Assembly (NCBI GenBank): GCA_002695005.1
Contig: NZNT01000014.1
Location: 1-64,000, forward strand
Reading direction: 5' to 3'
DNA length: 64,000 bases
From: Maritimibacter sp.
GTDB lineage: Bacteria > Pseudomonadota > Alphaproteobacteria > Rhodobacterales > Rhodobacteraceae
Under the pieces are notes generated by a model. That model was given only the letters and a program-made list of their open reading frames with translations, had not been told where the DNA came from and searched no databases. Made by a program: the position numbers and the translations under genes. Positions 7,759 to 16,267 of this stretch are shown here, piece after piece; the stretch's first letter is position 1, and the number at the start of each line of letters is the position of its first letter.

Positions 7759-8652
7759 GTGATGCATAAGCGGATGACAGGGCGGCTGGTCATGGGACTG
7801 TGCGCCGCCGTGGCGCTTTCGGGATGCGCGGACGGGGACGTCCAGCTTCCGGGTTTCCTGCAATCGAATGCCGAGACCACGACGACCACCGCGAGCCGGT
7901 CGAGCCGGACCGTCGAACGCGACGTGGAAGCGCCCGAGGTCTTTCAGGCCAGCGACAAGGGCCTGTGGGACGGACGCCCCTCGCTGGGCGGCGTCTGGGT
8001 CGCCCACCCTGACGCGAAAGACCCCGAGCGGGTCATCATCCGCAACACCACGAACGCGAAATTCGTCGTGGGCGTGCTCTACAAGCCCGAGCGCAGCCAG
8101 CCGGGGCCGAAAATCCAGGTGTCGTCGGACGCCGCCGAGGCGCTCGGAATGCTGGCGGGGCAGCCTGCCGATCTCAGCGTCACCGCGCTTCGGCGCGAGG
8201 AGGTGTCCGAAGACGCCCCCGCCGAAACCGGGTCGGACGGCGCAGAAACCACCGTGGCCGCCGCACCGCAGGTCGAATCGCGCGCGCTCGACCCGATCGC
8301 GGCCGCCGCCGCCGCGCTCGACGCGGCCGAAAACGGCACCTCCGCGCCCGCGACATCCTCCAGCACCGTGGCCGCCGCCACCGCGCCGCAGCCCACCCGC
8401 AGCGCCCCTGCCTCGTCGCTGTCCAAGCCCTATATCCAGATCGGCATCTTCTCGGTCGAGCAGAATGCAAATAACACTGCCGAGAGCCTGCGCCGCGCGG
8501 GGATGGTCCCCACGATCAAGCCGGGTAAGATGAGCGGCAAGGATTTCTGGCGGGTCATCGTGGGCCCGGCGGGAACCGGCGCGGAACGGGCGCAGCTTCT
8601 GAAGAAGATCAAGGAGCTGGGCTTCAACGACGCGTACTATGTGACCAACTGA
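7759..8652 (+). CDS. SPOR-domain lipoprotein
   Basis: The 297-residue protein (or 296 from the adjacent ATG at 7762) starts with a lipoprotein signal ending in the lipobox LSGC, so it is probably anchored to a membrane facing the periplasm. A long Ala/Thr/Glu-rich linker covers residues about 140-220. The last 75 residues form a SPOR domain (PYIQIGIFSVEQNANNTAES, then a KDFWRVIVGP segment), which binds glycan strands with the stem peptides removed. The D,D-carboxypeptidase gene follows after 40 bases. Proteins of this kind usually act in septal or envelope peptidoglycan work. Confidence 0.85.
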   Translation: MMHKRMTGRLVMGLCAAVALSGCADGDVQLPGFLQSNAETTTTTASRSSRTVERDVEAPEVFQASDKGLWDGRPSLGGVWVAHPDAKDPERVIIRNTTNAKFVVGVLYKPERSQPGPKIQVSSDAAEALGMLAGQPADLSVTALRREEVSEDAPAETGSDGAETTVAAAPQVESRALDPIAAAAAALDAAENGTSAPATSSSTVAAATAPQPTRSAPASSLSKPYIQIGIFSVEQNANNTAESLRRAGMVPTIKPGKMSGKDFWRVIVGPAGTGAERAQLLKKIKELGFNDAYYVTN

Positions 8653-8692
8653 CCAGTGCCCGGCCCCGGCCGGGACAGACGAGGACCCTTCC

Positions 8693-9892
8693 ATGCGACG
8701 CTGCCACGTCACGGCCCGCCTGCTTCTGACACTGCTGGCCGGGCTCACCGCCCTTCCCGCCCTCGCCTTCGAGACCACTGCGCGCTCGGCCTATGTTGTC
8801 GACCTCACCACCGACACGGTGCTGATGGAGAAAAACGCAGAGGTGCCGCTGCCGCCCGCGTCGATGTCCAAGCTGATAACGCTGAACATGCTGTTCGAGG
8901 CGCTGGAGGACGGGCGCGTGTCGCTCGACACCCAGTTCAATGTAAGCCAGCGCGCGATGGACATGGGCGGCTCGACCATGTTCCTCACGACCCAGGACCG
9001 GCCGACGGTGGAAGAGCTCATCAAGGGCATCATCGTGCTGTCGGGCAATGACGCCTGCGTCGTGGTGGCCGAGGGGCTGGGCGGCACGGAAGACGCCTTC
9101 GCCTCGATGATGACCCAGCGGGCGCAGGCGCTGGGGATGGAGAATTCCACCTTCGGCAATGCCTCCGGCTGGCCCCACCCGGCCCAGCGCATGAGCACCG
9201 AGGACCTCGCCATTCTGGCCACGCGCCTGATCGAGGAATTTCCGGAGTATTACCACTATTTCGGCATGAACGAATTTCCCTACGACGGACGCGCGCCGGA
9301 CAACCGGTTCAACCGCAACCCGCTGCTCACCCTTGGCCTCGGCGCCGACGGGCTCAAGACCGGCCACACGCAGGAGGCGGGCTACGGCCTCGTCGGCTCC
9401 GCCATGCAGGGCAAGCGCCGGGTGGTCTTCGTCATCTCGGGGCTGGACAGCGAAGCCGCGCGCAAATCCGAAAGCGCCGCCATTCTCAACTGGTCGTTCC
9501 GTCAGTTCGTGATGCGCACCGCCGTTGAGGCCGGTCAGGTCATCGCGGAAGTCCCCGTGTTTCTGGGCGACGCGCCGACCGTGGCCCTCGCCCCCGCCGA
9601 AGACCTCGAACTCCTCATGCCGGTCACCGCGCAGGACGGTATCACCGGCGACGTGACGTGGACCGGCCCGCTTGAGCCGCCGATCGCACAGGGCGACGAG
9701 ATCGCCACCTTCACCATCCGGCGTGACGGCATGGGCGACACGGTGATCCCGCTTGTCGCCGCCAACAGCGTCGGCAAGGCGGGCTTCCTGCCGCGCTTCT
9801 CCGCCGCCGCCGGTCAGGTGTTCTCGATGGCCCGCGACCTCGCCGGGGTCGGCGAGGCTGAGGCGCCCGAAACGCAGCCCGCGGTGAACTGA
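8693..9892 (+). CDS. dacC: D-alanyl-D-alanine carboxypeptidase (PBP5/6-like)
   Basis: This periplasmic penicillin-binding protein trims the terminal D-Ala from peptidoglycan pentapeptides. The 399-residue protein has a signal peptide ending near ALAF (residue 26). The three active-site motifs are present: S57-M-S-K60, S117-G-N119 and K222-T-G224. The C-terminal beta-rich domain (about 275-380) matches the PBP5 C-terminal domain. The gene sits between the SPOR lipoprotein and tmk, with only five bases to the tmk ATG, an order common in Rhodobacteraceae. The family is certain; whether it corresponds to dacA or dacC cannot be told from sequence alone. Confidence 0.9.
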   Translation: MRRCHVTARLLLTLLAGLTALPALAFETTARSAYVVDLTTDTVLMEKNAEVPLPPASMSKLITLNMLFEALEDGRVSLDTQFNVSQRAMDMGGSTMFLTTQDRPTVEELIKGIIVLSGNDACVVVAEGLGGTEDAFASMMTQRAQALGMENSTFGNASGWPHPAQRMSTEDLAILATRLIEEFPEYYHYFGMNEFPYDGRAPDNRFNRNPLLTLGLGADGLKTGHTQEAGYGLVGSAMQGKRRVVFVISGLDSEAARKSESAAILNWSFRQFVMRTAVEAGQVIAEVPVFLGDAPTVALAPAEDLELLMPVTAQDGITGDVTWTGPLEPPIAQGDEIATFTIRRDGMGDTVIPLVAANSVGKAGFLPRFSAAAGQVFSMARDLAGVGEAEAPETQPAVN

Positions 9893-9897
9893 CCCGG

Positions 9898-10521
9898 ATG
9901 CCCGGTCTGTTCATGACCTTCGAGGGGATCGACGGCTCCGGCAAGTCGACCCAGGCCCGGATGCTGGCCGACCGGCTCGCCGCCGACGGGGTGGACGTTG
10001 TCGCGACCCGTGAACCCGGAGGCTCCCCTGGCGCCGAGGAAATCCGCCGCCTCGTGCTCGAAGGCGACCCGGACCGCTGGTCGGCCGAGACCGAGATCCT
10101 GCTGTTCACCGCCGCGCGCCGCGACCACCTCGAACGGCTGATCGAGCCCTCGCTCGCGGCCGGGCGCACCGTGATCTGCGACCGCTTCGCCGATTCCACC
10201 CGCATGTATCAGGGCCTGCGCGCCCCCGGCCTGCGCAAGATCGTGGACGACCTCCACGCCCTGATGATCGGGCGCGAGCCGGACCTCACCTTCATCATCG
10301 ACATGGATCCGTCCAAGGGCCATGCCCGCGCCAAGGGGCGCAACGGGACCGAGGAGCGGTTCGAGGATTTCGGCGCCGACCTTCAGGTTCAGATGCGCGC
10401 GGGCTTTCTCGACCTCGCGAAAGCGGCCCCCGACCGCTGCGTCGTGATCGACGGCGACCGGGCGCCCGAGGCGGTGGCCCAAGACGTCACCCGCATCGCC
10501 CACGACCGCCTCGCCGGCTAG
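9898..10521 (+). CDS. tmk: thymidylate kinase
   Basis: Tmk phosphorylates dTMP to dTDP with ATP for DNA synthesis. The 207-residue length is normal. The P-loop GIDGSGKST is at residues 10-18, the DRF motif is in VICDRFADST, and the TREPGGSPG segment after the first strand is typical. A lid with basic residues (KGHARAKGRNG) is present. The gene is closely followed by holB (46 bases) and then tatD, a conserved alphaproteobacterial cluster. Confidence 0.96.
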   Translation: MPGLFMTFEGIDGSGKSTQARMLADRLAADGVDVVATREPGGSPGAEEIRRLVLEGDPDRWSAETEILLFTAARRDHLERLIEPSLAAGRTVICDRFADSTRMYQGLRAPGLRKIVDDLHALMIGREPDLTFIIDMDPSKGHARAKGRNGTEERFEDFGADLQVQMRAGFLDLAKAAPDRCVVIDGDRAPEAVAQDVTRIAHDRLAG

Positions 10522-10566
10522 CGATCCGGGGTTTCGCCCGCCGCGCAATGGCGTAGATTGGCCCGC

Positions 10567-11700
10567 ATGAGCGACATCCTCGAACTGCCAGAACCCGACC
10601 GCGTGGAGGGCGCGCCCCATCCGCGCGAAACGCCCCTGCTAACCGGGCAGGACGCCGCCGAGCGCGGGTTCCTCGACGCCTATACGGGCGGGCGGCTGCA
10701 TCACGCATGGCTCATCACCGGGCCGCGCGGGGTGGGCAAGGCCACGCTCGCATGGCGCATCGCGCGGTTCCTCCTGGCCACCCCGCCTGCCGATGACGCG
10801 GGCCTCTTCGGCGCACCGCCCACGCCCACATCGCTCGACATCGACCCCGAACACCCGGTCATGCGCCGCTCCATGCAACTGGCCGAGCCGGGACTGTTCC
10901 TCCTGCGCCGGGGTCCGAACGACAAGGGCGACAAGCGCTCCGCCGACATCCGCGTGAACGAAGTGCGCCGCCTGCGCGAATTCTTCGGTCTCTCCGCCTC
11001 CGCCGAAGGCGGGCGGCGCGTGGTGATCGTGGACGCCGCCGACGAGATGAACACGCAGGCCGCCAACGCGCTTCTGAAAATGCTGGAAGAACCGCCCAAG
11101 GGCGCCACACTCCTTCTCGTGAGCCACCAGCCCAGCCGGCTTTTGCCCACCATCCGGTCACGATGCCGCGAGTTGCGGCTCTCCCCGCTCTCCCCCCCCG
11201 ACCTCGCGCAGGCGCTCGAAGCCGCCGGCACCCCCCCCGGCCCGGACACCGAGGCACTAGGGGAGCTTGCGGGCGGCTCGGTGGGCGAGGCGCTCCGGCT
11301 CATCAATATCGGGGGCCTCGCGATCTATGCCGACCTCATCGCCATCTTCTCCCACGCGCCGCGCTACGACCGCCCGCGCGCCATCGCACTCGCCCAGAGC
11401 GCGCCGGGGGCGGCCAATGCCACGCGTTACGCGCTGATCCTCGACCTGATCGACCTGTTCCTCACCCGCCTTGCGCGCGCCGGTGCCGGACGCCCGCCGC
11501 TGGTCGAGGCCGCACCGGGCGAGACCGCCCTCTTCGCCCGCCTCGCGCCCCACCCCGGCGCCGCGCGCCGCTGGGCGGAACTGGCCCAGACGATCTCGGC
11601 CCGCGCGGGTCACGGACGGGCGGTGAACCTTGACCCTGCCGCCCTCATCCTCGATATCGTCTTCAAGATCAACGAGACCGCCGCAGCACAGGCAGCATGA
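10567..11700 (+). CDS. holB: DNA polymerase III subunit delta'
   Basis: HolB is part of the clamp loader that places the beta sliding clamp on DNA. The 377-residue protein has the AAA+ fold with GPRGVGKATL as the P-loop. The DEMNTQAANALLKMLEEPP box and the SRC motif (TIRSRCRELRL) identify clamp-loader subunits. The ATG at 10567 (MSDILELPE) is the preferred start; an in-frame TTG nine bases upstream has no better ribosome site. The stop overlaps the tatD start as ATGA, so the two are translationally coupled. Confidence 0.94.
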   Translation: MSDILELPEPDRVEGAPHPRETPLLTGQDAAERGFLDAYTGGRLHHAWLITGPRGVGKATLAWRIARFLLATPPADDAGLFGAPPTPTSLDIDPEHPVMRRSMQLAEPGLFLLRRGPNDKGDKRSADIRVNEVRRLREFFGLSASAEGGRRVVIVDAADEMNTQAANALLKMLEEPPKGATLLLVSHQPSRLLPTIRSRCRELRLSPLSPPDLAQALEAAGTPPGPDTEALGELAGGSVGEALRLINIGGLAIYADLIAIFSHAPRYDRPRAIALAQSAPGAANATRYALILDLIDLFLTRLARAGAGRPPLVEAAPGETALFARLAPHPGAARRWAELAQTISARAGHGRAVNLDPAALILDIVFKINETAAAQAA

Positions 11701-12485
11701 CCGAGCAGCCCCAGATCACAGACAGCCATTGCCACCTCGACTTCCCGGACTTCGAAGGGCAACTCGATGATGTCGTCGCCCGCGCCGCCGAGGCGGGCGT
11801 GACGCGCATGGTCACCATCGCGACCAAGCTTAGGAACGTGCCGCAGGTTCGGGCCATTGCCGAGGCGCATGAGCGCATCTTCTTCGCGGCAGCCACCCAT
11901 CCGATGAGCGCCGCCGAGGAACCGCTCGCCAGCGTGGAGGAGCTTGTGGCGCTGGCCGAGCATCCCAAATTCGTGGGCATCGGCGAGTCCGGGCTGGACT
12001 ACCACTACACGGCCGACTCCAAGGACATCCAGCAGGAGAGCCTGCGCATCCATATCGAAGCCGCGCGCCAGACCAGGCTGCCCCTCATCATCCACGCCCG
12101 CGACGCAGATGACGACGTGGCCCGCATCCTGACCGAGGAACACGCGGCGGGCCCCTACACCTGCGTCATGCACTGCTTTTCCTCCGGGCCGGAACTGGCG
12201 CGCGCCGCGCTCGACCTCGACTTCTACCTCTCCATGTCCGGCATCGCGGCCTTCCCGCGCTCCACCGACCTGCGCGACATCTTCGGCGCGGCTCCCCTCG
12301 AGCGTATCCTCGTGGAAACCGACAGCCCGTATCTCGCCCCCCCGCCCCATCGCGGCAAGCGCAACGAACCGGCCTTCACCGCGCATACCGCCCGCGTGGG
12401 GGCCGAGGTCTTCGGCCTCGACTACCCGGATTTCGCCCGCGCCACGCAGGAGAACTTCGAACGCCTGTTCTGGAAGGCGGCCTGA
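11697..12485 (+). CDS. TatD family metal-dependent deoxyribonuclease
   Basis: TatD-family hydrolases are TIM-barrel nucleases with two metal ions. The 262-residue protein carries the metal-binding motifs in order: DSHCHLDF near the N-terminus (HxH), a glutamate in GIGESGLDYHY, HARDADDD, HCFSSG, and ETDSPYLAP near residue 205. Length and layout are normal. It overlaps holB by four bases and the next gene by one, which places it firmly in the same operon. Confidence 0.94.
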   Translation: MTEQPQITDSHCHLDFPDFEGQLDDVVARAAEAGVTRMVTIATKLRNVPQVRAIAEAHERIFFAAATHPMSAAEEPLASVEELVALAEHPKFVGIGESGLDYHYTADSKDIQQESLRIHIEAARQTRLPLIIHARDADDDVARILTEEHAAGPYTCVMHCFSSGPELARAALDLDFYLSMSGIAAFPRSTDLRDIFGAAPLERILVETDSPYLAPPPHRGKRNEPAFTAHTARVGAEVFGLDYPDFARATQENFERLFWKAA

Positions 12486-13288
12486 TGGCCCGGCTGACCT
12501 TCACCATCCTGGGCTGCGGCTCCTCCGGGGGCGTGCCACGTCTGGGCGGCCACTGGGGCGCCTGCGACCCGACGAACCCGCGCAACACGCGCCGCCGCTG
12601 TTCCATGCTGGTCGAGCGGACCGAGGGCGAGGGCACGACCCGCGTGCTCATCGACACCTCGCCCGACCTGCGCGCGCAATTGCTCGACGCGAATGTCGGC
12701 ACGCTCGACGCGGTGCTCTACACCCACGCCCATGCCGACCACGTCCACGGGATCGACGACCTGCGCATGATCGTCTTCAACATGCGCAAACGCCTCCCCG
12801 TCTATGCCGACGGCGCCACGCAGGACGCGCTGTTTTCCCGCTTCGGATATGCTTTCGTGCAGCCGGCGGGGTCGAGCTATCCGCCCATCCTCGACATGCA
12901 CACGATCGACCGGGACGACCCCTTTACCATCGACGGCGCAGGTGGCCCGATCACCTTCACACCCTTCGAAGTGGAGCATGGCAACATCGACGCGCTGGGG
13001 TTCCGCGTCGCCGACCTCGCCTATCTCCCGGACGTGTCCGAAATGAAGGACGAGGCGTGGAACGTGCTCACCGGGCTCGACTGCTGGGTGCTGGACGCGC
13101 TGCGCTACGCACCGCACCCGACCCACGTCCATGTGGAAAAGGCGCTCGACTGGCTTGAGCAATCCGGCACGCGGCGCGGGGTGCTCACCAACATGCATAT
13201 CGACATCGACCACGCCACGATCTCGGCCGAAACGCCCGACCATATCTCGGCGGCCTACGATGGCATGACCATCACCTACGACATCTGA
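12485..13288 (+). CDS. metallo-beta-lactamase fold hydrolase (PhnP-like)
   Basis: The 267-residue protein has the metallo-beta-lactamase zinc motif THAHADHVHGIDD at about residues 79-91, a second His in VEHGNIDALGFR, and DCWVLDALR and THVHVEKAL further on. The N-terminal LGCGSSGGVPR with a following Cys/Arg-rich segment matches PhnP-like phosphodiesterases. The start overlaps the tatD stop as TGATG. Members next to tatD in Rhodobacteraceae are usually annotated only as MBL fold hydrolases; the substrate is unknown. Confidence 0.9.
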   Translation: MARLTFTILGCGSSGGVPRLGGHWGACDPTNPRNTRRRCSMLVERTEGEGTTRVLIDTSPDLRAQLLDANVGTLDAVLYTHAHADHVHGIDDLRMIVFNMRKRLPVYADGATQDALFSRFGYAFVQPAGSSYPPILDMHTIDRDDPFTIDGAGGPITFTPFEVEHGNIDALGFRVADLAYLPDVSEMKDEAWNVLTGLDCWVLDALRYAPHPTHVHVEKALDWLEQSGTRRGVLTNMHIDIDHATISAETPDHISAAYDGMTITYDI

Positions 13289-14217
13289 TGCAGGCCCTGA
13301 TCGAGGTCATCCTGCCGGTCTTCCTCGTGCTCGGCTTCGGATACCTCGCAAGCTGGAAACTGGGCTTCGGCGAAACCGCCGTGCAGGGCCTGATGAAATT
13401 CGCGCAGAATTTCGCGGTCCCGGTCCTTCTGTTCCGCGCCCTGTCCACCCTCGATCTCGGGGCGAACTTCGACCCGGCGCTGCTGGCCTCTTTCTACACC
13501 GGGGCCTTCACCGGCTTCGCCGCCGGCCTCCTCGGCGCGCGCTACCTGTTCGGGCGGCCCTGGGCGGACAGCGTGGCCATCGGCTTCGCCACCCTGTTCT
13601 CGAACTCGGTCCTGCTCGGCCTGCCGATCATGGAGCGCGCTTATGGCAGCGACGCGCTTGGCCCGAACTACGCGATCATCGCGATCCACGCGCCGGTCTG
13701 CTACGTCATCGGCGTCACGGCGATGGAGATCGTGCGCTCCGGCGGCTCGGGCGTCATGGCCCCGGTCATGGGCGTCGCCCGGTCCATGTCGCGCAATCCG
13801 CTCGTTATCGGGATCGCGCTCGGCATCCTCGCCAACGTGACCAACCTGACACTGCCCGGCCCGGCCCGCGATGCGGTCGACCTCGTCGCCCGCGCCGCCC
13901 TGCCCGCCGCACTCTTTGGCCTCGGCGGCGTGCTCGTGGCCTACAGACCGCAGGGCGACATGCGGGTGGTGGCGTGGATCGTGGGCGTCTCGCTCGTCCT
14001 GCACCCCGCCGTGACCTGGGTCATGGGCACGCTCACGGGGCTCACCGACGCGCAGTTCCGTTCCGCCGTGCTGACCGCCGCGATGGCGCCCGGCGTCAAC
14101 GCGTTCCTCTTCGCGAACATGTACGGGGTGAGCAAACGGGTGAACGCGACCGGCGTGCTCGTGGCCACCGCGACCTCGATCCTCACGATCTGGCTCTGGC
14201 TTCACGCGCTGCCCTAA
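13288..14217 (+). CDS. AEC family transporter
   Basis: This 309-residue inner-membrane protein resembles auxin efflux carrier (AEC) family permeases. There are about ten hydrophobic segments, with the conserved NFAVPVLLFRAL and FSNSVLLGLPIMERAYG patterns in the first half and APGVNAFLFANMYG in the second. The substrate is probably an organic acid or amino acid, which the sequence does not specify. The start overlaps the preceding stop by one base (TGATG), making it the last gene of the tmk-holB-tatD run. It ends convergently on znuB with a four-base overlap. Confidence 0.9.
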   Translation: MQALIEVILPVFLVLGFGYLASWKLGFGETAVQGLMKFAQNFAVPVLLFRALSTLDLGANFDPALLASFYTGAFTGFAAGLLGARYLFGRPWADSVAIGFATLFSNSVLLGLPIMERAYGSDALGPNYAIIAIHAPVCYVIGVTAMEIVRSGGSGVMAPVMGVARSMSRNPLVIGIALGILANVTNLTLPGPARDAVDLVARAALPAALFGLGGVLVAYRPQGDMRVVAWIVGVSLVLHPAVTWVMGTLTGLTDAQFRSAVLTAAMAPGVNAFLFANMYGVSKRVNATGVLVATATSILTIWLWLHALP

Positions 14218-14996
14218 CGGCGCGCCACGCTCACCACGCCAAGAAACGCCGCCGCCGCCACCACCACGATGGACGGCCCCGTGGGCGTATCCGCCCCGTA
14301 AGACAGCGCGAGCCCGCCCAACGCGGCGCCGATCCCGATGACCACGGCCCAGCCTGCCATCGCCTCCGGCGTGCGCGAGAGACCCCGCGCCGCCGCCGCC
14401 GGGATGATGAGCATGGCCGCGATGAGCAGCGCCCCCACGACCTTGAGCGCCACCGCCACGACCACCGCCAGTGCCAGCGTCAGCACCAGCCGCTCCCGCC
14501 GCGGGTCGATGCCCGAGGCCACCGCCAGCTCCTCCGACATGGTCGCGGTAAGCAGGGCGGACCAGCGCCAGACAAGCAGCGCGGCAACCAGCACGGCCCC
14601 GCCCCAGATCACGCCAAGGTCCGCGCGTGTCACCGACAGGATGTCACCGAACAGGAACGCCGACAGGTCCACCCGAACGCCGGGCACAAAGCTGATCGCG
14701 ACCAGCCCAAGCGCCAGCGCGGAATGGCTGAGCACCCCCAGCGTCGCGTCCATCGCATGCCCGCGCGTGGCCAGCGCGCTCACCGCCAGCGCCATGGCGA
14801 GTGCCACGACCAGCGTGCCTGCCGTCACCGGGACCGAGAACAATAGCGCCAGCGCCACGCCGAGGATCGCCGCATGCGCCGTCGCATCGCCGAAATAGGC
14901 CATCCGTCGCCACACCACGAAAGAGCCCAAGGGCCCCGCCGCCACGGCCAGACCGACGCCGGCCAGCGCGGCGCGCACGAGGAAATCGTCAAGCAT
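14214..14996 (-). CDS. znuB: zinc ABC transporter permease ZnuB
   Basis: This is the membrane component of the high-affinity zinc importer. The 260-residue protein has about eight membrane segments and the family motif RRMAYFGDATAHAAILGVAL early on. The ATG at 14996 (MLDDFLVRAALAG) overlaps the znuC stop by eight bases; two longer in-frame starts lie inside znuC and are less likely. It is the last gene of the minus-strand zur-znuC-znuB operon. Confidence 0.95.
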   Translation of the reverse strand: MLDDFLVRAALAGVGLAVAAGPLGSFVVWRRMAYFGDATAHAAILGVALALLFSVPVTAGTLVVALAMALAVSALATRGHAMDATLGVLSHSALALGLVAISFVPGVRVDLSAFLFGDILSVTRADLGVIWGGAVLVAALLVWRWSALLTATMSEELAVASGIDPRRERLVLTLALAVVVAVALKVVGALLIAAMLIIPAAAARGLSRTPEAMAGWAVVIGIGAALGGLALSYGADTPTGPSIVVVAAAAFLGVVSVARR

Positions 14997-15717
14997 GGTC
15001 GTGATGATGCTCATGGCTATGGTCATGTTCGTGCTGGTAAAGCGCCAGCGCGCCGCCCGTCCCGTGGCCGAACAGCGCCCGGTATTCCGGCGCTTCGCTC
15101 ACCACATGCGGCGTGCCTTCGCAGCAGATATGATGGTTGAGACAGATCACCCGGTCGCTCGCACTCATCACGACGTGAAGGTCATGGCTCACCATGAACA
15201 CCGCGCAGCCCAGCTCGTCACGCAGCCGCTCGAGGTGAAGGTAGAACGCCGCCTCCCCGGGCTGGTCGAGGCCCTGCGTCGGCTCGTCGAGGATCAGAAG
15301 CTCGGGTGACGTCAGGAGCGCGCGCGCCAGCAGAACGCGCTGCATCTGCCCGCCCGAAAGCTGCGACACCTGCCGCTCTCCCAGCCCCATGATCCCGGTT
15401 TCCCCCTCGGCCCGCCGGATCGCCTCCGGGTGGCGCCGCTTGGGCAGGTTGAGAAACCGCGTCACGGTCATCGGCAGGCTCGGATCGAGCGCCAGTTGTT
15501 GCGGGACATAGCCCAGCCGCAGGTCTGGTTTGCGCTGCACGCGCCCCGCATCGGGCCGGATCTGTCCGGTCAGCAGTTTGACCAGCGACGACTTGCCGGA
15601 CCCGTTCGGGCCCACCAGCGTCACGATCTCGCCGGGCTCGATGGCCAGCGATACCCCGTCGAGCACTTTGCGCTCGCCATATGACAGCGACAGGTTGTCG
15701 GCACGCAAAAGGCTCAT
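14989..15717 (-). CDS. znuC: zinc ABC transporter ATPase ZnuC
   Basis: ZnuC drives zinc import. The 242-residue protein has Walker A GPNGSGKSS, the signature LSGGQMQRVLLARAL, Walker B LLILDEPTQGLD and the H-loop VSHDLHVV. The C-terminus is a histidine-rich tail (residues about 228-242, HEHDHSHEHHHDHA), as in several ZnuC proteins, which may sense or hold zinc. The start overlaps the zur stop as ATGA. The order zur-znuC-znuB, divergent from znuA, is classic. Confidence 0.96.
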   Translation of the reverse strand: MSLLRADNLSLSYGERKVLDGVSLAIEPGEIVTLVGPNGSGKSSLVKLLTGQIRPDAGRVQRKPDLRLGYVPQQLALDPSLPMTVTRFLNLPKRRHPEAIRRAEGETGIMGLGERQVSQLSGGQMQRVLLARALLTSPELLILDEPTQGLDQPGEAAFYLHLERLRDELGCAVFMVSHDLHVVMSASDRVICLNHHICCEGTPHVVSEAPEYRALFGHGTGGALALYQHEHDHSHEHHHDHA

Positions 15718-16199
15718 GCCCCGCCCCCACAGCCCGGGCACAGGCCCACCGCCTCGACATTCGCGCGCGTCACGGTGAACCCGATCGCGCCGGCCGCACC
15801 GTCGAGCGCGTGGCGCACCTCCACCCCCGGCGCTTCGGCCACCGCGTCGCATTGCGTGCAGATCAGGAACACCGGCGCATGGGCGTCGCCCGGACGGGTA
15901 CAGGCCGTGAAGGCGTTGAGCCGCCGGATGCGGTGCGCCAGCCCGTGTTCCACGAGGAAATCGAGCGCGCGGTAGGCCACCGGCGGCTGCTTGCCGAACC
16001 CGTCCTCGGCCAGTTTCGCAAGTACGTCATAGGCGCCGAGCGCGCGGTGTTCTTCCAGCAGGATCTCGAGCGCGCGGCGGCGCACCGGCGTCAGCCGGAC
16101 CCCGTGGCGCGCGCAGATCGCCTCGGCCTGTTCAAGCGCGGTGGCCGCGCAGGCCCCGTGGTCGTGATCGTGAAAGGCGGCGGAAGGGTCGTGATTCAT
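15714..16199 (-). CDS. zur: zinc uptake regulator Zur (Fur family)
   Basis: Zur represses zinc uptake genes when zinc is plentiful. The 161-residue protein has a His-rich N-terminus (FHDHDHGA), a winged helix (RLTPVRRRALEILLEEHRAL, then PVAYRALDFLVEHGLAHRI) and the structural zinc site CTQC (middle) and CPGC (C-terminus). Divergence from znuA with a shared 68-base region and cotranscription with znuCB suggest self-regulation. Confidence 0.94.
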   Translation of the reverse strand: MNHDPSAAFHDHDHGACAATALEQAEAICARHGVRLTPVRRRALEILLEEHRALGAYDVLAKLAEDGFGKQPPVAYRALDFLVEHGLAHRIRRLNAFTACTRPGDAHAPVFLICTQCDAVAEAPGVEVRHALDGAAGAIGFTVTRANVEAVGLCPGCGGGA

Positions 16200-16213
16200 G
16201 GGTTGCGCCCGTG

Positions 16214-16250
16214 AGTGTTATGATATTACGTTCGTGTAACACTATAACAT
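16214..16250. promoter_or_regulatory. probable Zur operator in the zur / znuA divergent region
   Basis: The AT-rich 37 bases contain the perfect inverted repeat AGTGTTA (16214-16220) / TAACACT (16237-16243), the pair GTTAT / ATAAC, and two overlapping near-palindromes of the GTTATNNNATAAC kind. Zur boxes in Proteobacteria are AT-rich palindromes with GTTATA-like arms. The site lies between the two start codons, so one bound repressor could shut both transcripts. Confidence 0.7.
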
Positions 16251-16267
16251 TGCTGGAGACCCGACAA

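Noticed and set aside
12422-13243. Long minus-strand frame antisense to the MBL hydrolase gene
   Set aside because: It is opposite a clearly conserved gene; high GC gives long chance frames. Similar long antisense frames over maeB, glyA, uvrB and the MCP gene were dropped for the same reason.
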